This document shows, piece after piece, positions 39,523-50,870 of a DNA stretch of 64,000 nucleotides. How positions within the stretch are numbered: position 1 is the stretch's first letter; every line of letters begins with the position of its first letter. The translations under genes and the position numbers were made by a program. The stretch covers positions 2,775,501 to 2,839,500 of the forward strand of contig NZ_CP077426.1 of the NCBI RefSeq assembly GCF_019048845.1, given 5' to 3'. This DNA comes from Vibrio mimicus. GTDB lineage: Bacteria > Pseudomonadota > Gammaproteobacteria > Enterobacterales > Vibrionaceae. The notes beneath the pieces were generated by a model, which saw only the letters and a list, made by a program, of their open reading frames with translations, was not told where the DNA came from and ran no database searches.

Positions 39523-41520
39523 TTACGCCAGCAGTTCTTTGGCTTGTTTCACCACGTTTTCAGTCGTGAAACCAAACAGTTTGAACAGCTCACCGGCTGG
39601 TGCTGATTCACCAAAGCTGGTCATACCGATGATGTGACCACCAAAGCCAACATACTTGTACCAGAAGTCGGCAATGCCCGCTTCAATCGCGATACGCTTG
39701 GTCACGGCGGCTGGCAGAACGGCTTCACGGTAGGCTGCATCTTGCTTATCAAATGCGTCGGTCGATGGCATAGAGACCACGCGAACCGCTTTGCCTTCAG
39801 CGCTCAGTTGCTCGTAAGCGGCAACCGCCAGTTCCACTTCAGAGCCGGTCGCAATCAGGATCAGTTCAGGTTGGCCTGCACAATCTTTCAGGATGTAGCC
39901 GCCTTTAGCAATGTTCGCGACTTGCTCAGCACTGCGTGGTTGCTGCGCGAGGTTTTGACGCGAGAAAATCAGCGCAGATGGCGCATCTTTACGCTCGATG
40001 GCCAGTTTCCAAGCGACTGCGGATTCTACTTGGTCACATGGACGCCATGTGCTCATGTTTGGTGTCATACGCAGAGAAGCGATTTGCTCAACCGGTTGGT
40101 GAGTTGGGCCATCTTCACCCAGACCAATAGAGTCATGCGTGTACACTTGGATGTTTTGCACTTTCATCAGTGCTGCCATACGCATCGCGTTACGCGCGTA
40201 TTCCATAAACATCAGGAAGGTTGCACCGTAAGGGACAAAACCGCCGTGCAGCGCGATACCGTTGATGATGGCCGTCATACCAAACTCACGCACACCGTAG
40301 TGGATGTAGTTGCCTGAGAAGTCTTCTGCTGTAAGAGACTTAGAGCCAGACCACATGGTGAGGTTAGAAGGCGCTAAGTCAGCAGAACCACCCATAAATT
40401 CTGGCAGCAGTTTGCCGAACGCTTCCAGCGCATTTTGTGATGCTTTACGCGATGCGATGTTGGCAGGGTTAGCTTGCAGGTTAGCGATAATCTCGCTGGT
40501 CGCTGCTTCCCAATTCGCTGGCAGCTCACCGGCTACGCGGCGCTTGTATTCTGCAGCTTCGGCTGGGTAAGCTTTCGCGTAAGCGGCGAATTTCTCATCC
40601 CAAGCGGCTTCTTTGCTTGCGCCTGCTTGTTTAGCATCCCACGCTGCGTAGATGTCCGCAGGGATTTCAAATGGAGCGTGTTCCCAACCCAAGAATTCAC
40701 GCGCGGCTTTGATTTCATCGTTGCCCAGAGGCGCGCCGTGACAGTCGTGTGAGCCCGCTTTGTTTGGTGAGCCGAAACCGATGATGGTTTTGGTACAAAT
40801 CAGCGTTGGGCGAGAGGTTTCTGCTTTCGCCGCTTCAATCGCAGCGTTAATCGCATCAGCATCGTGACCATCAACCGCAGGGATCACATGCCAGCCGTAC
40901 GCTTCAAAACGTTTTGGTGTGTCGTCTGAGAACCAGCCTTCCACGTGACCGTCGATAGAAATACCGTTGTCATCCCAGAACGCAATCAGTTTGCCAAGGC
41001 CAAGTGTGCCCGCCAGTGAACACGCTTCGTGCGAGATACCTTCCATCAAACAGCCATCACCCATGAACACATAAGTGAAGTGGTCAACGATGTCGTGACC
41101 CGGTTTGTTGAACTGCGCCGCCAGTGCTTTCTCAGCAATCGCCATACCTACGGCATTGGTGATGCCTTGGCCTAGTGGGCCAGTAGTAGTTTCGATGCCC
41201 GGTGCATAACCGTACTCTGGGTGACCCGGCGTTTTAGAGTGCAGTTGACGGAAGTTTTTCAAATCGTCAATCGACAGCTCATAGCCGCTCAGGTGTAGCA
41301 GCGAGTAAATCAGCATAGAGCCGTGGCCGTTAGACAGTACGAAACGGTCGCGGTCAGCCCAATTTGGGTTTTGTGGGTTGTGGTTTAAGTGTGAACGCCA
41401 CAGCACTTCGGCGATATCCGCCATGCCCATTGGGGCTCCCGGGTGGCCAGAGTTAGCTTTTTGAACGCCGTCCATGCTCAGGGCACGAATAGCATTGGCA
41501 AGTTGTTTGCGAGAAGACAT
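39523..41520 (-). CDS. tktA: Transketolase
   Basis: 665 residues from ATG 41520 ([14 protein letters not shown]). Thiamine pyrophosphate motif [44 protein letters not shown] near the start, and the pyrimidine domain with [16 protein letters not shown]. Moves two-carbon units in the pentose phosphate pathway and supplies erythrose-4-phosphate, the substrate of nearby epd. Confidence 0.97.
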   Translation of the reverse strand: MSSRKQLANAIRALSMDGVQKANSGHPGAPMGMADIAEVLWRSHLNHNPQNPNWADRDRFVLSNGHGSMLIYSLLHLSGYELSIDDLKNFRQLHSKTPGHPEYGYAPGIETTTGPLGQGITNAVGMAIAEKALAAQFNKPGHDIVDHFTYVFMGDGCLMEGISHEACSLAGTLGLGKLIAFWDDNGISIDGHVEGWFSDDTPKRFEAYGWHVIPAVDGHDADAINAAIEAAKAETSRPTLICTKTIIGFGSPNKAGSHDCHGAPLGNDEIKAAREFLGWEHAPFEIPADIYAAWDAKQAGASKEAAWDEKFAAYAKAYPAEAAEYKRRVAGELPANWEAATSEIIANLQANPANIASRKASQNALEAFGKLLPEFMGGSADLAPSNLTMWSGSKSLTAEDFSGNYIHYGVREFGMTAIINGIALHGGFVPYGATFLMFMEYARNAMRMAALMKVQNIQVYTHDSIGLGEDGPTHQPVEQIASLRMTPNMSTWRPCDQVESAVAWKLAIERKDAPSALIFSRQNLAQQPRSAEQVANIAKGGYILKDCAGQPELILIATGSEVELAVAAYEQLSAEGKAVRVVSMPSTDAFDKQDAAYREAVLPAAVTKRIAIEAGIADFWYKYVGFGGHIIGMTSFGESAPAGELFKLFGFTTENVVKQAKELLA

Positions 41521-41884
41521 GTCGACTCCTAAATGGGAAGTATGCGAAATGAATGGATGCGGAAAATCAGTGGCGGCTATTGTCGCAAAGCCCCCCTGCT
41601 GCTGCAAACGATTTACTGGTGCTTTGCTCCGATTTTGTCACACTTTTTAGCACATTCTCGCTTTGTAGTGGCAAAGCTGACTTTTTTAAGCAAACGTTTG
41701 GTTATGCGCTAAATAGAAAAAGAGCTTGTAATTTGAGCGCCCGACACTAGAATAGCCGTCTAGATGTAGAAACGCCTACAAAATGTACGAAATTGATCGA
41801 TAACGTCATTACCTCTAAGCGACTCAAACCATAGGTCGGGAAGAACTGAGACGTTAGCGAATAACCACAAATATTGGAGCTATC
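41521..41884. other. Divergent promoter region of tktA and metK
   Basis: 364 bp with the tktA promoter on the minus side, an AT-rich middle and the MetJ-like boxes before metK. No gene seen. Confidence 0.6.
41754..41777. promoter_or_regulatory. Tandem MetJ-like boxes upstream of metK
   Basis: Three contiguous octamers AGCCGTCT, AGATGTAG and AAACGCCT match the met box AGACGTCT at 7, 5 and 6 of 8 positions. Tandem boxes bind MetJ with S-adenosylmethionine; position fits metK repression. Confidence 0.6.
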
Positions 41885-43042
41885 ATGGCGATTAAGCACT
41901 TGTTTACTTCAGAATCGGTATCAGAAGGCCATCCAGATAAAATTGCAGACCAGATCTCTGATGCAGTGTTGGACGCGATTTTTGAGCAAGATCCTAAAGC
42001 TCGCGTTGCTTGCGAAACTTACGTAAAAACTGGCATGGTGATGGTGGGCGGTGAAATCACGACTTCCGCTTGGGTTGATATCGAAGAGATTACTCGTCAA
42101 ACCGTTCGTGAAATTGGTTACGTGCACTCAGACATGGGCTTCGATGCCAACTCTTGTGCGGTACTGAACACCATAGGTAAGCAATCGCCAGACATCAACC
42201 AAGGTGTTGATAAAGCCGATCCTAAAGAGCAAGGCGCGGGCGACCAAGGCATCATGTTTGGTTATGCGACCAACGAAACTGAAGTGCTGATGCCAGCACC
42301 GATCACCTACGCGCATCGTCTGATGCAGCGCCAAGCTGAAGTTCGTAAAAATGGCACACTGCCATGGCTGCGTCCTGATGCGAAATCTCAGGTGACCTTC
42401 CAGTATGACCAAGGCAAGATCGTAGGTATTGATGCTGTAGTTCTGTCGACTCAACACAGTGATTCAATCTCTACCGCAGATCTGCGTGAAGCCGTGATGG
42501 AAGAGATCATCAAGCCAGTTCTGCCAGCAGAGTGGTTGAGCAAAGAGACCAAATACTTCATCAACCCAACCGGTCGTTTCGTGATTGGTGGCCCAATGGG
42601 TGACTGTGGTCTGACCGGTCGTAAGATCATCGTTGATACCTACGGCGGCGCAGCGCGTCACGGTGGTGGTGCATTCTCTGGTAAGGATCCATCCAAGGTT
42701 GACCGTTCAGCGGCTTACGCAGCACGTTATGTTGCGAAAAACATCGTTGCGGCGGGTATGGCTGATCGTTGTGAAATCCAACTCTCTTATGCTATCGGTG
42801 TCGCGGATCCAACGTCGATCATGGTGGAAACTTTCGGTACTGAAAAAGTATCTCAAGAGATCATCATCGAAGCCGTTCGTCAGTTCTTCGACCTGCGTCC
42901 ATACGGTCTACAAGAGATGCTGAACCTGCTGCAACCGATCTACAAGAAAACAGCAGCTTACGGTCACTTCGGCCGTGAAGAGTTTCCTTGGGAAGCGACA
43001 GACAAAGCCGCACTGCTGCGTGACTTCGCTGGTCTAAAATAA
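41885..43042 (+). CDS. metK: S-adenosylmethionine synthase
   Basis: 385 residues, TTGGAGC before ATG. Signatures [30 protein letters not shown] and [19 protein letters not shown]. Makes S-adenosylmethionine from methionine and ATP. Full length; followed by a terminator. Confidence 0.98.
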   Translation: MAIKHLFTSESVSEGHPDKIADQISDAVLDAIFEQDPKARVACETYVKTGMVMVGGEITTSAWVDIEEITRQTVREIGYVHSDMGFDANSCAVLNTIGKQSPDINQGVDKADPKEQGAGDQGIMFGYATNETEVLMPAPITYAHRLMQRQAEVRKNGTLPWLRPDAKSQVTFQYDQGKIVGIDAVVLSTQHSDSISTADLREAVMEEIIKPVLPAEWLSKETKYFINPTGRFVIGGPMGDCGLTGRKIIVDTYGGAARHGGGAFSGKDPSKVDRSAAYAARYVAKNIVAAGMADRCEIQLSYAIGVADPTSIMVETFGTEKVSQEIIIEAVRQFFDLRPYGLQEMLNLLQPIYKKTAAYGHFGREEFPWEATDKAALLRDFAGLK

Positions 43043-43093
43043 GCATTATTTCAACTCATCGCTGACAAACGGCGAGGATTGCAATACAGTTCA

Positions 43094-43122
43094 AGGCCCT
43101 TTCTCATGAAAGGGCTTTTTTT
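43094..43122 (+). terminator. metK terminator
   Basis: GCCCTTTC - TCAT - GAAAGGGC followed by seven T. Confidence 0.93.
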
Positions 43123-43143
43123 ATGACGTTGCAATAGAAGTGA

Positions 43144-43641
<498 letters not shown>

Positions 43642-43768
43642 CCTTTGATTGGCTGCGGCCACCTCTATAGGCTTTGCCTTGCCCTCGCCAAAAACTAACA
43701 AAAGCATCAACGACAAAGGCAATTTATGAGTGTTAAACTGATAAAAAACCTACTTATCTACGTCTTTT

Positions 43769-44464
43769 ATGATGATTTTTCGTTTCGTTACCACGCTTGC
43801 TGCTAGCTTACCTCTGCTCACCTTTGCCGCCCCCATCTCTTTTAGTCATGCCAAAAATGAAGCGGTGAAGATTTATCGTGATCATCCGGTCTCTTTTTAC
43901 TGTGGCTGCGAGATTCGCTGGCAAGGCAAAAAAGGCATCCCGGATCTGGAGAGTTGCGGCTATCAAGTACGTAAAAATGAGAATCGTGCTTCGCGTATTG
44001 AATGGGAACATGTGGTGCCGGCTTGGCAATTTGGTCATCAGTTGCAATGCTGGCAACAAGATGGCCGTAAAAACTGCACTCGTACTAGCCCTGAGTTCAA
44101 TCAGATGGAAGCCGATCTGCACAACCTCACTCCGGCGATTGGTGAAGTGAATGGCGATCGTTCCAACTTCAGTTTTAGTCAGTGGAATGGCGTCGATGGC
44201 GTCACCTACGGCCAGTGCGAAATGCAAGTAAACTTCAAAGAGCGCACTGCCATGCCGCCAGAGCGTGCACGCGGGGCGATTGCGCGTACATATCTGTACA
44301 TGAGTGAGCAGTACGGTTTGCGACTTTCCAAAGCGCAAAACCAATTAATGCAGGCGTGGAACAATCAGTATCCGGTCAGCGAATGGGAATGTGTGCGTGA
44401 CCAACGGATTGAAAAAGTGCAAGGCAACTCGAACCGCTTTGTGCGTGAGCAATGCCCGAACTGA
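43769..44464 (+). CDS. dns: Extracellular/periplasmic endonuclease I (Dns)
   Basis: 231 residues; signal peptide cut near TFA/API. Endonuclease I fold: [25 protein letters not shown] with the catalytic His, [31 protein letters not shown], and conserved Cys pairs. In V. cholerae this gene is dns, which degrades extracellular DNA, limits natural transformation and is repressed by HapR; that is species knowledge, not visible here. Alternative name endA. Confidence 0.94.
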   Translation: MMIFRFVTTLAASLPLLTFAAPISFSHAKNEAVKIYRDHPVSFYCGCEIRWQGKKGIPDLESCGYQVRKNENRASRIEWEHVVPAWQFGHQLQCWQQDGRKNCTRTSPEFNQMEADLHNLTPAIGEVNGDRSNFSFSQWNGVDGVTYGQCEMQVNFKERTAMPPERARGAIARTYLYMSEQYGLRLSKAQNQLMQAWNNQYPVSEWECVRDQRIEKVQGNSNRFVREQCPN

Positions 44465-44534
44465 TGGGCAGAATCTCACCCTGCCCCCTTGTATTTTGCC
44501 CCACTTGCATCCATGTTAGAGGCCAGATATCCCT

Positions 44535-44575
44535 CTTCCAACTGAAGTTACCGCTTTACGTTGGAAGACGGTAAC
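44535..44575 (+). promoter_or_regulatory. Interleaved inverted repeats (pseudoknot topology) before rsmE
   Basis: CTTCCAAC (44535-44542) pairs with GTTGGAAG (44560-44567), and GTTACCG (44547-44553) pairs with CGGTAAC (44569-44575). The two perfect helices are interleaved, so RNA could form an H-type pseudoknot with 4-, 6- and 1-base connectors, or two exclusive hairpins. It ends 27 bases before the rsmE ATG. Confidence 0.5.
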
Positions 44576-44602
44576 CTCGTTTAATGATTAGGAATTATCC
44601 GC

Positions 44603-45334
44603 ATGCGCATCCCTCGAATTTATCATCCAGAACCGATCCACCAGCTTGGCACCGTTGCCCTGAGTGAAGATGCCGCAGGGCATATCGGTCGCGTATTGCG
44701 TATGCAAGCTGGGCAAGAAGTGCTGCTGTTTGATGGCTTGGGGGCTGAATTCCCAGCCGTGATCAGTGAAGTTGGCAAAAAACAGGTATTGGTCAATATC
44801 ACTGAGCGCGTAGAAAACAGCATTGAATCGCCGCTCGATCTGCATCTTGGGCAGGTGATTTCACGCGGCGATAAGATGGAATTCACCATCCAAAAATCGG
44901 TGGAATTGGGGGTCACTACCATCACCCCTCTGCTTTCTGAGCGTTGTGGCGTGAAGCTGGATGAAAAACGCTTCGAGAAGAAGATCCAGCAGTGGCAGAA
45001 AATTGCGATCAGCGCTTGTGAGCAGTGTGGCCGTAATACCGTGCCAGAAATCCGCCCGATTATGGATCTCGAAGCTTGGTGCGCAGAGCCCACCGAGGCA
45101 CTGAAACTCAATTTGCACCCACGCGCTAAATACTCGATCAACACCTTACCCACCCCAGTGAGCAAAGTTCGTTTGCTGATTGGTCCTGAAGGTGGTCTGT
45201 CAGCGGAAGAAATTGATATGACTCGCCGTTACCAGTTTGAAGAAACCTTGTTAGGCCCACGCGTACTGCGCACAGAAACGGCAGCTCTAACAGCGATAAC
45301 TGCACTACAAGTTCGTTTCGGCGATCTTGGCTAA
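44603..45334 (+). CDS. rsmE: 16S rRNA m3U1498 methyltransferase
   Basis: 243 residues, AGGAATT before ATG. N-terminal PUA-like part ([10 protein letters not shown]) and C-terminal SPOUT knot with [14 protein letters not shown] and [13 protein letters not shown]. Methylates U1498 of 16S rRNA using S-adenosylmethionine. First gene of rsmE-gshB-yqgE-ruvX, 13 bp before gshB. Confidence 0.96.
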   Translation: MRIPRIYHPEPIHQLGTVALSEDAAGHIGRVLRMQAGQEVLLFDGLGAEFPAVISEVGKKQVLVNITERVENSIESPLDLHLGQVISRGDKMEFTIQKSVELGVTTITPLLSERCGVKLDEKRFEKKIQQWQKIAISACEQCGRNTVPEIRPIMDLEAWCAEPTEALKLNLHPRAKYSINTLPTPVSKVRLLIGPEGGLSAEEIDMTRRYQFEETLLGPRVLRTETAALTAITALQVRFGDLG

Positions 45335-45347
45335 ATGGAGATAAACC

Positions 45348-46304
45348 ATGATTAAACTCGGTATTGTGATGGATCCCATCGCTTCCATTAACATCAAAAA
45401 AGATTCCAGCTTTGCCATGATGCTTGAAGCGCAGCGTCGCGGTTATGAAATCCATTATATGGAGATGAATGATCTACACTTAGAGCAAGGTGTAGCACTG
45501 GCCGACACCAAGGTCGTCGAGCTGAAAGAAGATCCGAGCGGTTGGTATCAATTCAAATCCGAGCAAACCATCGCACTTTCTGAATTGGATGCGATTTTAA
45601 TGCGTAAGGATCCGCCGTTCGACACCGAATACATCTACGCAACCTACATTTTGGAGCGCGCGGAAGATGAAGGCGTATTAGTGGTGAACAAACCACAAAG
45701 CCTGCGCGATTGTAATGAAAAACTGTTCACCGCTTGGTTCCCTGAGCTTACGCCGATCACTATGGTGACGCGCAAAGCCGAGAAGATTAAAGCCTTCCGT
45801 GAACAGCATGGGGATGTGATTCTAAAACCCCTCGATGGTATGGGCGGTGCTTCGATTTTCCGCGTTAAAGAGGGCGATCCAAACCTCTCAGTGATCATCG
45901 AAACCTTAACCAACCACGGCCAGAATTACTGCATGGCGCAGACCTTTGTGCCAGATATCAGCAACGGTGATAAACGCATTTTGGTGGTCGATGGTGAACC
46001 TATGCCTTACTGCTTGGCGCGTATCCCCGCCAAAGGGGAAACCCGCGGTAACTTGGCGGCTGGCGGTCGTGGTGAGCCACGACCACTGAGTGAAACCGAT
46101 AAGAAAATTGCCCTAGCGGTCGCACCGACCCTAAAAGAGAAAGGGCTACTGTTTGTAGGCTTGGATGTCATTGGCGATAAACTGACCGAAATTAACGTCA
46201 CCAGCCCAACCTGTATTCGTGAGATTGAAGCTGCGTACGATATTTCAATCACAGGCAAGTTGATGGATGCCATCGAGCGTCGCCTTAAAGCGGCCGCAAT
46301 GTGA
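45348..46304 (+). CDS. gshB: Glutathione synthetase
   Basis: 318 residues, GGAGATAA before ATG. ATP-grasp enzyme with [37 protein letters not shown] and [14 protein letters not shown]. Joins gamma-glutamylcysteine and glycine. Second gene of the operon. Confidence 0.97.
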   Translation: MIKLGIVMDPIASINIKKDSSFAMMLEAQRRGYEIHYMEMNDLHLEQGVALADTKVVELKEDPSGWYQFKSEQTIALSELDAILMRKDPPFDTEYIYATYILERAEDEGVLVVNKPQSLRDCNEKLFTAWFPELTPITMVTRKAEKIKAFREQHGDVILKPLDGMGGASIFRVKEGDPNLSVIIETLTNHGQNYCMAQTFVPDISNGDKRILVVDGEPMPYCLARIPAKGETRGNLAAGGRGEPRPLSETDKKIALAVAPTLKEKGLLFVGLDVIGDKLTEINVTSPTCIREIEAAYDISITGKLMDAIERRLKAAAM

Positions 46305-46339
46305 GCAGCCACAGCAGTGAAATAGAGGTTGGACACAGT

Positions 46340-46903
46340 ATGAATCTTACCAATCATTTTCTGGTTGCCATGCCGAGCATGAAGGATCCTTACTTCAAGC
46401 GCAGCGTGATTTATATCTGCGAGCACAACCAAGATGGTGCGATGGGGTTAATGATCAATGCGCCGATCGATATAACGGTCGGTGGCATGCTCAAGCAGGT
46501 CGATATCGAGCCGGCTTACCCACAGTCGCACCAAGAGAGTCTGAAAAAGCCGGTGTTCAATGGGGGACCGGTGTCGGAAGATCGCGGGTTTATTCTGCAT
46601 CGTCCGCGCGATCACTACGAATCGAGCATGAACATGACCGATGACATCGCCGTCACCACCTCGAAAGATATTCTCACTGTATTGGGTACGGAAGCAGAAC
46701 CTGAAGGCTACATTGTCGCGCTTGGCTATTCTGGTTGGTCTGCTGGCCAGTTAGAGGTGGAACTCACCGAAAACTCGTGGCTAACCATAGAAGCGGATCC
46801 TGAGCTGATTTTTAACACGCCCGTGCATGAGAAATGGCAAAAGGCGATCCAAAAACTCGGCATCTCCCCTGCGCAGCTTTCCAGCGACGCCGGACACGCC
46901 TAA
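46340..46903 (+). CDS. yqgE: YqgE/AlgH family protein
   Basis: 187 residues from ATG 46340 ([12 protein letters not shown]), matching the E. coli length; GTG 46301, overlapping the gshB stop, would add 13 residues. Motifs [21 protein letters not shown] and [17 protein letters not shown]0301 fold; role unclear, perhaps stress regulation. Between gshB and ruvX as in relatives. Confidence 0.92.
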   Translation: MNLTNHFLVAMPSMKDPYFKRSVIYICEHNQDGAMGLMINAPIDITVGGMLKQVDIEPAYPQSHQESLKKPVFNGGPVSEDRGFILHRPRDHYESSMNMTDDIAVTTSKDILTVLGTEAEPEGYIVALGYSGWSAGQLEVELTENSWLTIEADPELIFNTPVHEKWQKAIQKLGISPAQLSSDAGHA

Positions 46904-46912
46904 CCATATCCA

Positions 46913-46939
46913 AGGCTGCGATCACGCAGCCTCATTTTT
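46913..46939 (+). terminator. Hairpin after yqgE
   Basis: AGGCTGCG - ATCA - CGCAGCCT then CATTTTTA. May attenuate readthrough into ruvX. Confidence 0.8.
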
Positions 46940-46983
46940 ACTGTCATTTTTTATTGAACATTTTTTATTAAAAGAGAAATCGC

Positions 46984-47406
46984 ATGTCACGTACCGTTAT
47001 GGCTTTTGATTACGGCACCAAAAGCATTGGCAGTGCAATCGGCCAAGAGATCACTGGCACGGCTTCACCGCTGAAAGCGTTTAAAGCCAATGATGGCATC
47101 CCGAATTGGGATGAGATTGCAAAGCAGATCAAAGAGTGGCAACCCAATTTATTGATTGTTGGCCTGCCTACCGATCTGCACGGCAAAGATCTGGACACCA
47201 TCACCCCACGCGCAAAGAAATTCGCTCAGCGTTTGCATGGCCGTTTTGGTTTGCCCGTAGAACTGCATGATGAGCGTCTTTCCACCACTGAAGCGCGCGC
47301 AGAACTGTTCGCCATGGGCGGTTACAAAGCACTGAGCAAAGGCAATGTTGACTGCCAATCGGCGGTGATCATTCTGGAAAGTTGGTTTGAAAGTCAGTGG
47401 GGCTAA
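46984..47406 (+). CDS. ruvX: Holliday junction resolvase-like / rRNA-processing protein YqgF
   Basis: 140 residues. RNase H-like fold: [15 protein letters not shown] with first Asp, [10 protein letters not shown] and [13 protein letters not shown] with later acidic residues. Family members process 16S rRNA 5' ends; resolvase activity was proposed. Last gene of the rsmE operon; convergent with tyrS, 38 bp apart. Confidence 0.94.
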   Translation: MSRTVMAFDYGTKSIGSAIGQEITGTASPLKAFKANDGIPNWDEIAKQIKEWQPNLLIVGLPTDLHGKDLDTITPRAKKFAQRLHGRFGLPVELHDERLSTTEARAELFAMGGYKALSKGNVDCQSAVIILESWFESQWG

Positions 47407-47444
47407 CCCCACTGCTTTTTCTTGGCCAAGTAGAATCGCGGTGA

Positions 47445-48725
47445 TTACTCAGCGAAGCCTTCCAATTTGATCAAGGCAAACTGCTTCTTACCGCGTTGCA
47501 ACACATAGTAGCGATCAAACAGAGCAAAGCCGGATAACCCACCCTCTTGCTGTACTCGCTCACCATTGACGCGAATCGCCCCATTCTCCAGCCACTCGCG
47601 CGCTTGGCGCTTAGAACTGGCTAAACCTGAGGTGAGCAGCAAATCGAGTAAGGAATCGGTGCGCGATGCCGCCACACAAGGCAAACCATCCAACTCTAAC
47701 TGAGCCAACTCACTTAAGCTGAGATAGCTGACATCGCCGCTAAACAGCGCTTGAGTAATACGCTGCGCCGCAGCGAGTCCCTCTTCACCATGCACAAAGC
47801 GGGTCACGTGTTCGGCCAAAATCTGCTGCGCTTGTGGTTTGCCTGCACGTAACGCATCGGCTTGGCGAATGTCCTCAATCTCAGCCGTGCTCAAAAAGGT
47901 GTAATACGCCAAGAAGCGGTACACATCGGCATCATCACTGTTTAACCAAAACTGGTAAAAGCGATACGGTGAGGTTTTACTGCTCTCAAGCCACACGGCA
48001 CCACTTTCGGTTTTACCAAATTTAGTGCCATCGGATTTGGTAATCAGCGGCAGAGTTAAACCACACACCTCAGCCCCATTCAGGCGACGGGTCAAATCAA
48101 TTCCGCTGACAATATTGCCCCACTGATCATTACCACCGATTTGCAGTGTGCAGCCAAACTCACGATTGAGATGGGCAAAGTCATAGGATTGCAGCAAAGA
48201 GTAACTGAACTCAGTAAAAGAGATGCCTTGATCCGGACGTGCCAAACGCTGCTTTACCGATTCACGATTGATCATGGTGTTGACTGAAAAGTGCTTACCC
48301 ACATCGCGGAAAAAATCGATCAGATTGATCTTGCCGATCCAATCGGCATTGTTGACAGTAATGAGCTGTGCTGGGTTCTCGCTCTGCGAGGCCATCAAAT
48401 GTGTGATTTGCTGACTTAAGTCACTCACCCATTGCTGCACGGTTTGCGCACTATTGAGTGCCCGCTCGTTGGCTTTAAAGCTCGGATCACCAATCATGCC
48501 AGTCGCACCACCGATAAGCGCAATCGCTTGGTGTCCAGCGTTTTGAAAACGCTTAAGCATCAGCAGTGGCACCAAATGGCCAATGTGTAAACTGCCTGCG
48601 GTGGGGTCAAAACCACAATACAGCACTTGCGGCGTAGTAAAGCGCTCAACCAGCGCCTCCAGAGGTGTGCTTTGCGCGATCAAACCGCGCTGCTGTAAAT
48701 CATCAAAAAGTTGCTGTGAATTCAT
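47445..48725 (-). CDS. tyrS: Tyrosyl-tRNA synthetase
   Basis: 426 residues from ATG 48725 (MNSQQLF), GGAGG upstream. Class I signatures HIGH (LHIGHLVPL) and KFGKT (the KMSKS loop), [20 protein letters not shown], plus a C-terminal S4 RNA-binding domain ([19 protein letters not shown]). Charges tRNA-Tyr. Upstream LuxR-type gene is on the same strand, about 110 bp away. Confidence 0.96.
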   Translation of the reverse strand: MNSQQLFDDLQQRGLIAQSTPLEALVERFTTPQVLYCGFDPTAGSLHIGHLVPLLMLKRFQNAGHQAIALIGGATGMIGDPSFKANERALNSAQTVQQWVSDLSQQITHLMASQSENPAQLITVNNADWIGKINLIDFFRDVGKHFSVNTMINRESVKQRLARPDQGISFTEFSYSLLQSYDFAHLNREFGCTLQIGGNDQWGNIVSGIDLTRRLNGAEVCGLTLPLITKSDGTKFGKTESGAVWLESSKTSPYRFYQFWLNSDDADVYRFLAYYTFLSTAEIEDIRQADALRAGKPQAQQILAEHVTRFVHGEEGLAAAQRITQALFSGDVSYLSLSELAQLELDGLPCVAASRTDSLLDLLLTSGLASSKRQAREWLENGAIRVNGERVQQEGGLSGFALFDRYYVLQRGKKQFALIKLEGFAE

Positions 48726-48833
48726 TCTGCCTCCCAAAAGTCTTGGCAAGCAGAGTAACCAACTTTAAACATAGGGAGCGATGTCCCTAAAGGGACAATC
48801 TTGGTAATTGATGACCTAAGGAAGAGAGACAGC

Positions 48834-49631
48834 CTAATCCGCGGCTGCGCCAATCAGATGATTGAGAAACAGTTGAAACAGCTCGCTTAACGAGCTGACA
48901 TGCAGCTGCGCATAGATGCGTTTACGATGATTTTTGACTGTGCCGTGGCTGATGGCCAGTGCCTCGGCAATCTCTTGTGAGTCTAAACCTTGGATGAGCA
49001 GTGCAGTGATCTCCTGCTCTCGCGGGCTTAAACGCTGCGCGCCAAAACTCTGGATCGCCTGTTCAACCCAAGTCCGTAACTCTTGGCTTGGCTGCGCACT
49101 TTCCGCTAAGCGCAGTGGCTGCTGCTGCCAATGCTGCTGACACAAGGCTTGCAATACCGTAAACCGCTGTTGCAACGCGGTAATCTGTTCACGAGGAAAA
49201 GAGCGCGGCTTAAAGCAGCCGAGATACACCACAATCGAACGCTCGCCATCAAGATTGACCACCAAACTCACTTCATCTTGCCAACCGGTTTGCGCATAAA
49301 ACTGGTGTTGATAGGCTTTTTGCTGTGGATTGAGCGGCATTAAATCGGAAAGATGAAACACCCCTGAGCGCGTGTTGTGCTGCAAAGCGCTATAGAAAGG
49401 ATCATCAAGATAAGCATGAGTCAGATAACGCTGAAACAGTAGCTCACGCTGGGTCGAGAGCGAGTCATACAGATAAATCGGATGTTTGTTGGGACGATAG
49501 CCCAAGATCACCGCGCAATCAAAATCGGCAATACAGCGCAGCACTACCACAAGACGCGACGTAAATTGCGGCGTCTTTAACGCCGCAATCGCATCACCTA
49601 ATGCGAGATATTCTTGAGTCGTGATCGGCAT
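48834..49631 (-). CDS. LuxR-family transcriptional regulator
   Basis: 265 residues from ATG 49631 (MPITTQEYLAL), GGAG 6 bases upstream. C-terminal LuxR helix-turn-helix: LSPREQEITALLIQGLDSQEIAEALAISHGTVKNHRKRIYAQL. The N-terminal 190 residues are not a recognised receiver or autoinducer domain and may sense a small molecule. Targets unknown; next to tyrS and pilU but with no sign of co-transcription with them. Confidence 0.85.
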   Translation of the reverse strand: MPITTQEYLALGDAIAALKTPQFTSRLVVVLRCIADFDCAVILGYRPNKHPIYLYDSLSTQRELLFQRYLTHAYLDDPFYSALQHNTRSGVFHLSDLMPLNPQQKAYQHQFYAQTGWQDEVSLVVNLDGERSIVVYLGCFKPRSFPREQITALQQRFTVLQALCQQHWQQQPLRLAESAQPSQELRTWVEQAIQSFGAQRLSPREQEITALLIQGLDSQEIAEALAISHGTVKNHRKRIYAQLHVSSLSELFQLFLNHLIGAAAD

Positions 49632-49749
49632 GCGCACTCCACCCATTCAGCCGAGAAAGTGGCAGTATGCCCAATCCAGACTCGAAGCTCTATCCCAAAT
49701 TCGCTTGAGTTGCAGGGCGTAAAAGCAAAGCGCACAAAGCAACCAACCG

Positions 49750-50856
49750 CTACTCCATATCAATCTTCACATTCTGCAAAGATCCGCTGCCGTAGCTATC
49801 ACCACGCTTGGTTTTGAGCATCAAACGCAGATCGTTGGCCGAATCCGCACTGTGCAGGGCATCTTGCTCGCTGATCTTGTCATCCACCACTAACTGGTAT
49901 AAGGCTTGATCGAAGGTTTGCATCCCCACTTCCTGAGAACGAGCCATGGTCGCTTTCAGCTCATGCAGTTCACCGCGGCGAATTAAATCCGCGATTCGTG
50001 GGCTATTGAGCAACACTTCAAACACCCCGTGTCGCCCTTTGCCATTTTTATCACGCAACAGTTGCTGGCCAATCACCCCTTTTAAGTTGAGTGACAAGTC
50101 GAGCAGGAACTGCTCACGCTGCTCTTTTGGCACAAGATGCAAAATCCGCTCTAATGCTTGGTTGGCGTTATTGGCGTGCAGCGTGGCCATACACAGATGA
50201 CCCGTTTCCGCGAAAGTCATTGCGTATTCCATGGTTTCTCGGCTGCGAATTTCACCAATCAAAATCATATCTGGTGCTTGGCGCAGCGAGTTTTTCAGCG
50301 CGATTTCATAGCTTTCGGTATCGAGTCCGACTTCTCGCTGAGTCACGATGCAGCGCTTGTGTTCATGTACAAACTCAATGGGATCTTCGACCGTCAAAAT
50401 ATGCCCAGTACGGTGCTGGTTACGATAGCCAGTCATGGCCGCCATAGTGGTCGATTTACCCGAACCGGTTGCGCCTACCACCAAAACTAAACCGCGTTTG
50501 GCAATCGCCAAATTTTGCAGCACTTCAGGCAATTTCAGCTCTTCAAAGGTGGGAATACGCGTTTCAATCCGGCGGATCACCGCCCCCGGCAATTCACGTT
50601 GGAAAAACGCACTCACCCGGAAACGGCCACTATCACGCACCACAGCAAAGTTCGCTTCACGTGTCTGCTTAAATTCCGCTTGTCTCGCGTCATCCATCAT
50701 CGCATGCAATAAGGCCGTCACATCCGCCAAGCTGAGCACTTCACCTTGCGCACGTAATTCACCATCGACTCGATATAAAATCGGCGCTCCCACGGTGATG
50801 TAGAGATCCGATGCTTTATGGCTCAGCATCCCATCCAGATATTGATTTAACTCCAT
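49750..50856 (-). CDS. pilU: Type IV pilus retraction ATPase PilU
   Basis: 368 residues. Walker A GATGSGKSTTMAAM, Asp box and Walker B (DMILIGEIRSRET), His box (ETGHLCMATLHANNA). PilT-like hexameric ATPase that assists PilT in pulling back type IV pili. 14 bp after pilT; an operon. Confidence 0.96.
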   Translation of the reverse strand: MELNQYLDGMLSHKASDLYITVGAPILYRVDGELRAQGEVLSLADVTALLHAMMDDARQAEFKQTREANFAVVRDSGRFRVSAFFQRELPGAVIRRIETRIPTFEELKLPEVLQNLAIAKRGLVLVVGATGSGKSTTMAAMTGYRNQHRTGHILTVEDPIEFVHEHKRCIVTQREVGLDTESYEIALKNSLRQAPDMILIGEIRSRETMEYAMTFAETGHLCMATLHANNANQALERILHLVPKEQREQFLLDLSLNLKGVIGQQLLRDKNGKGRHGVFEVLLNSPRIADLIRRGELHELKATMARSQEVGMQTFDQALYQLVVDDKISEQDALHSADSANDLRLMLKTKRGDSYGSGSLQNVKIDME

Positions 50857-50870
50857 CGGTGTTTACCTAC

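Noticed and set aside
46301..46339. GTG start for yqgE overlapping the gshB stop
   Set aside because: Would add 13 residues not present in the usual YqgE start MNL.NHFL.AMP; kept as an alternative only.
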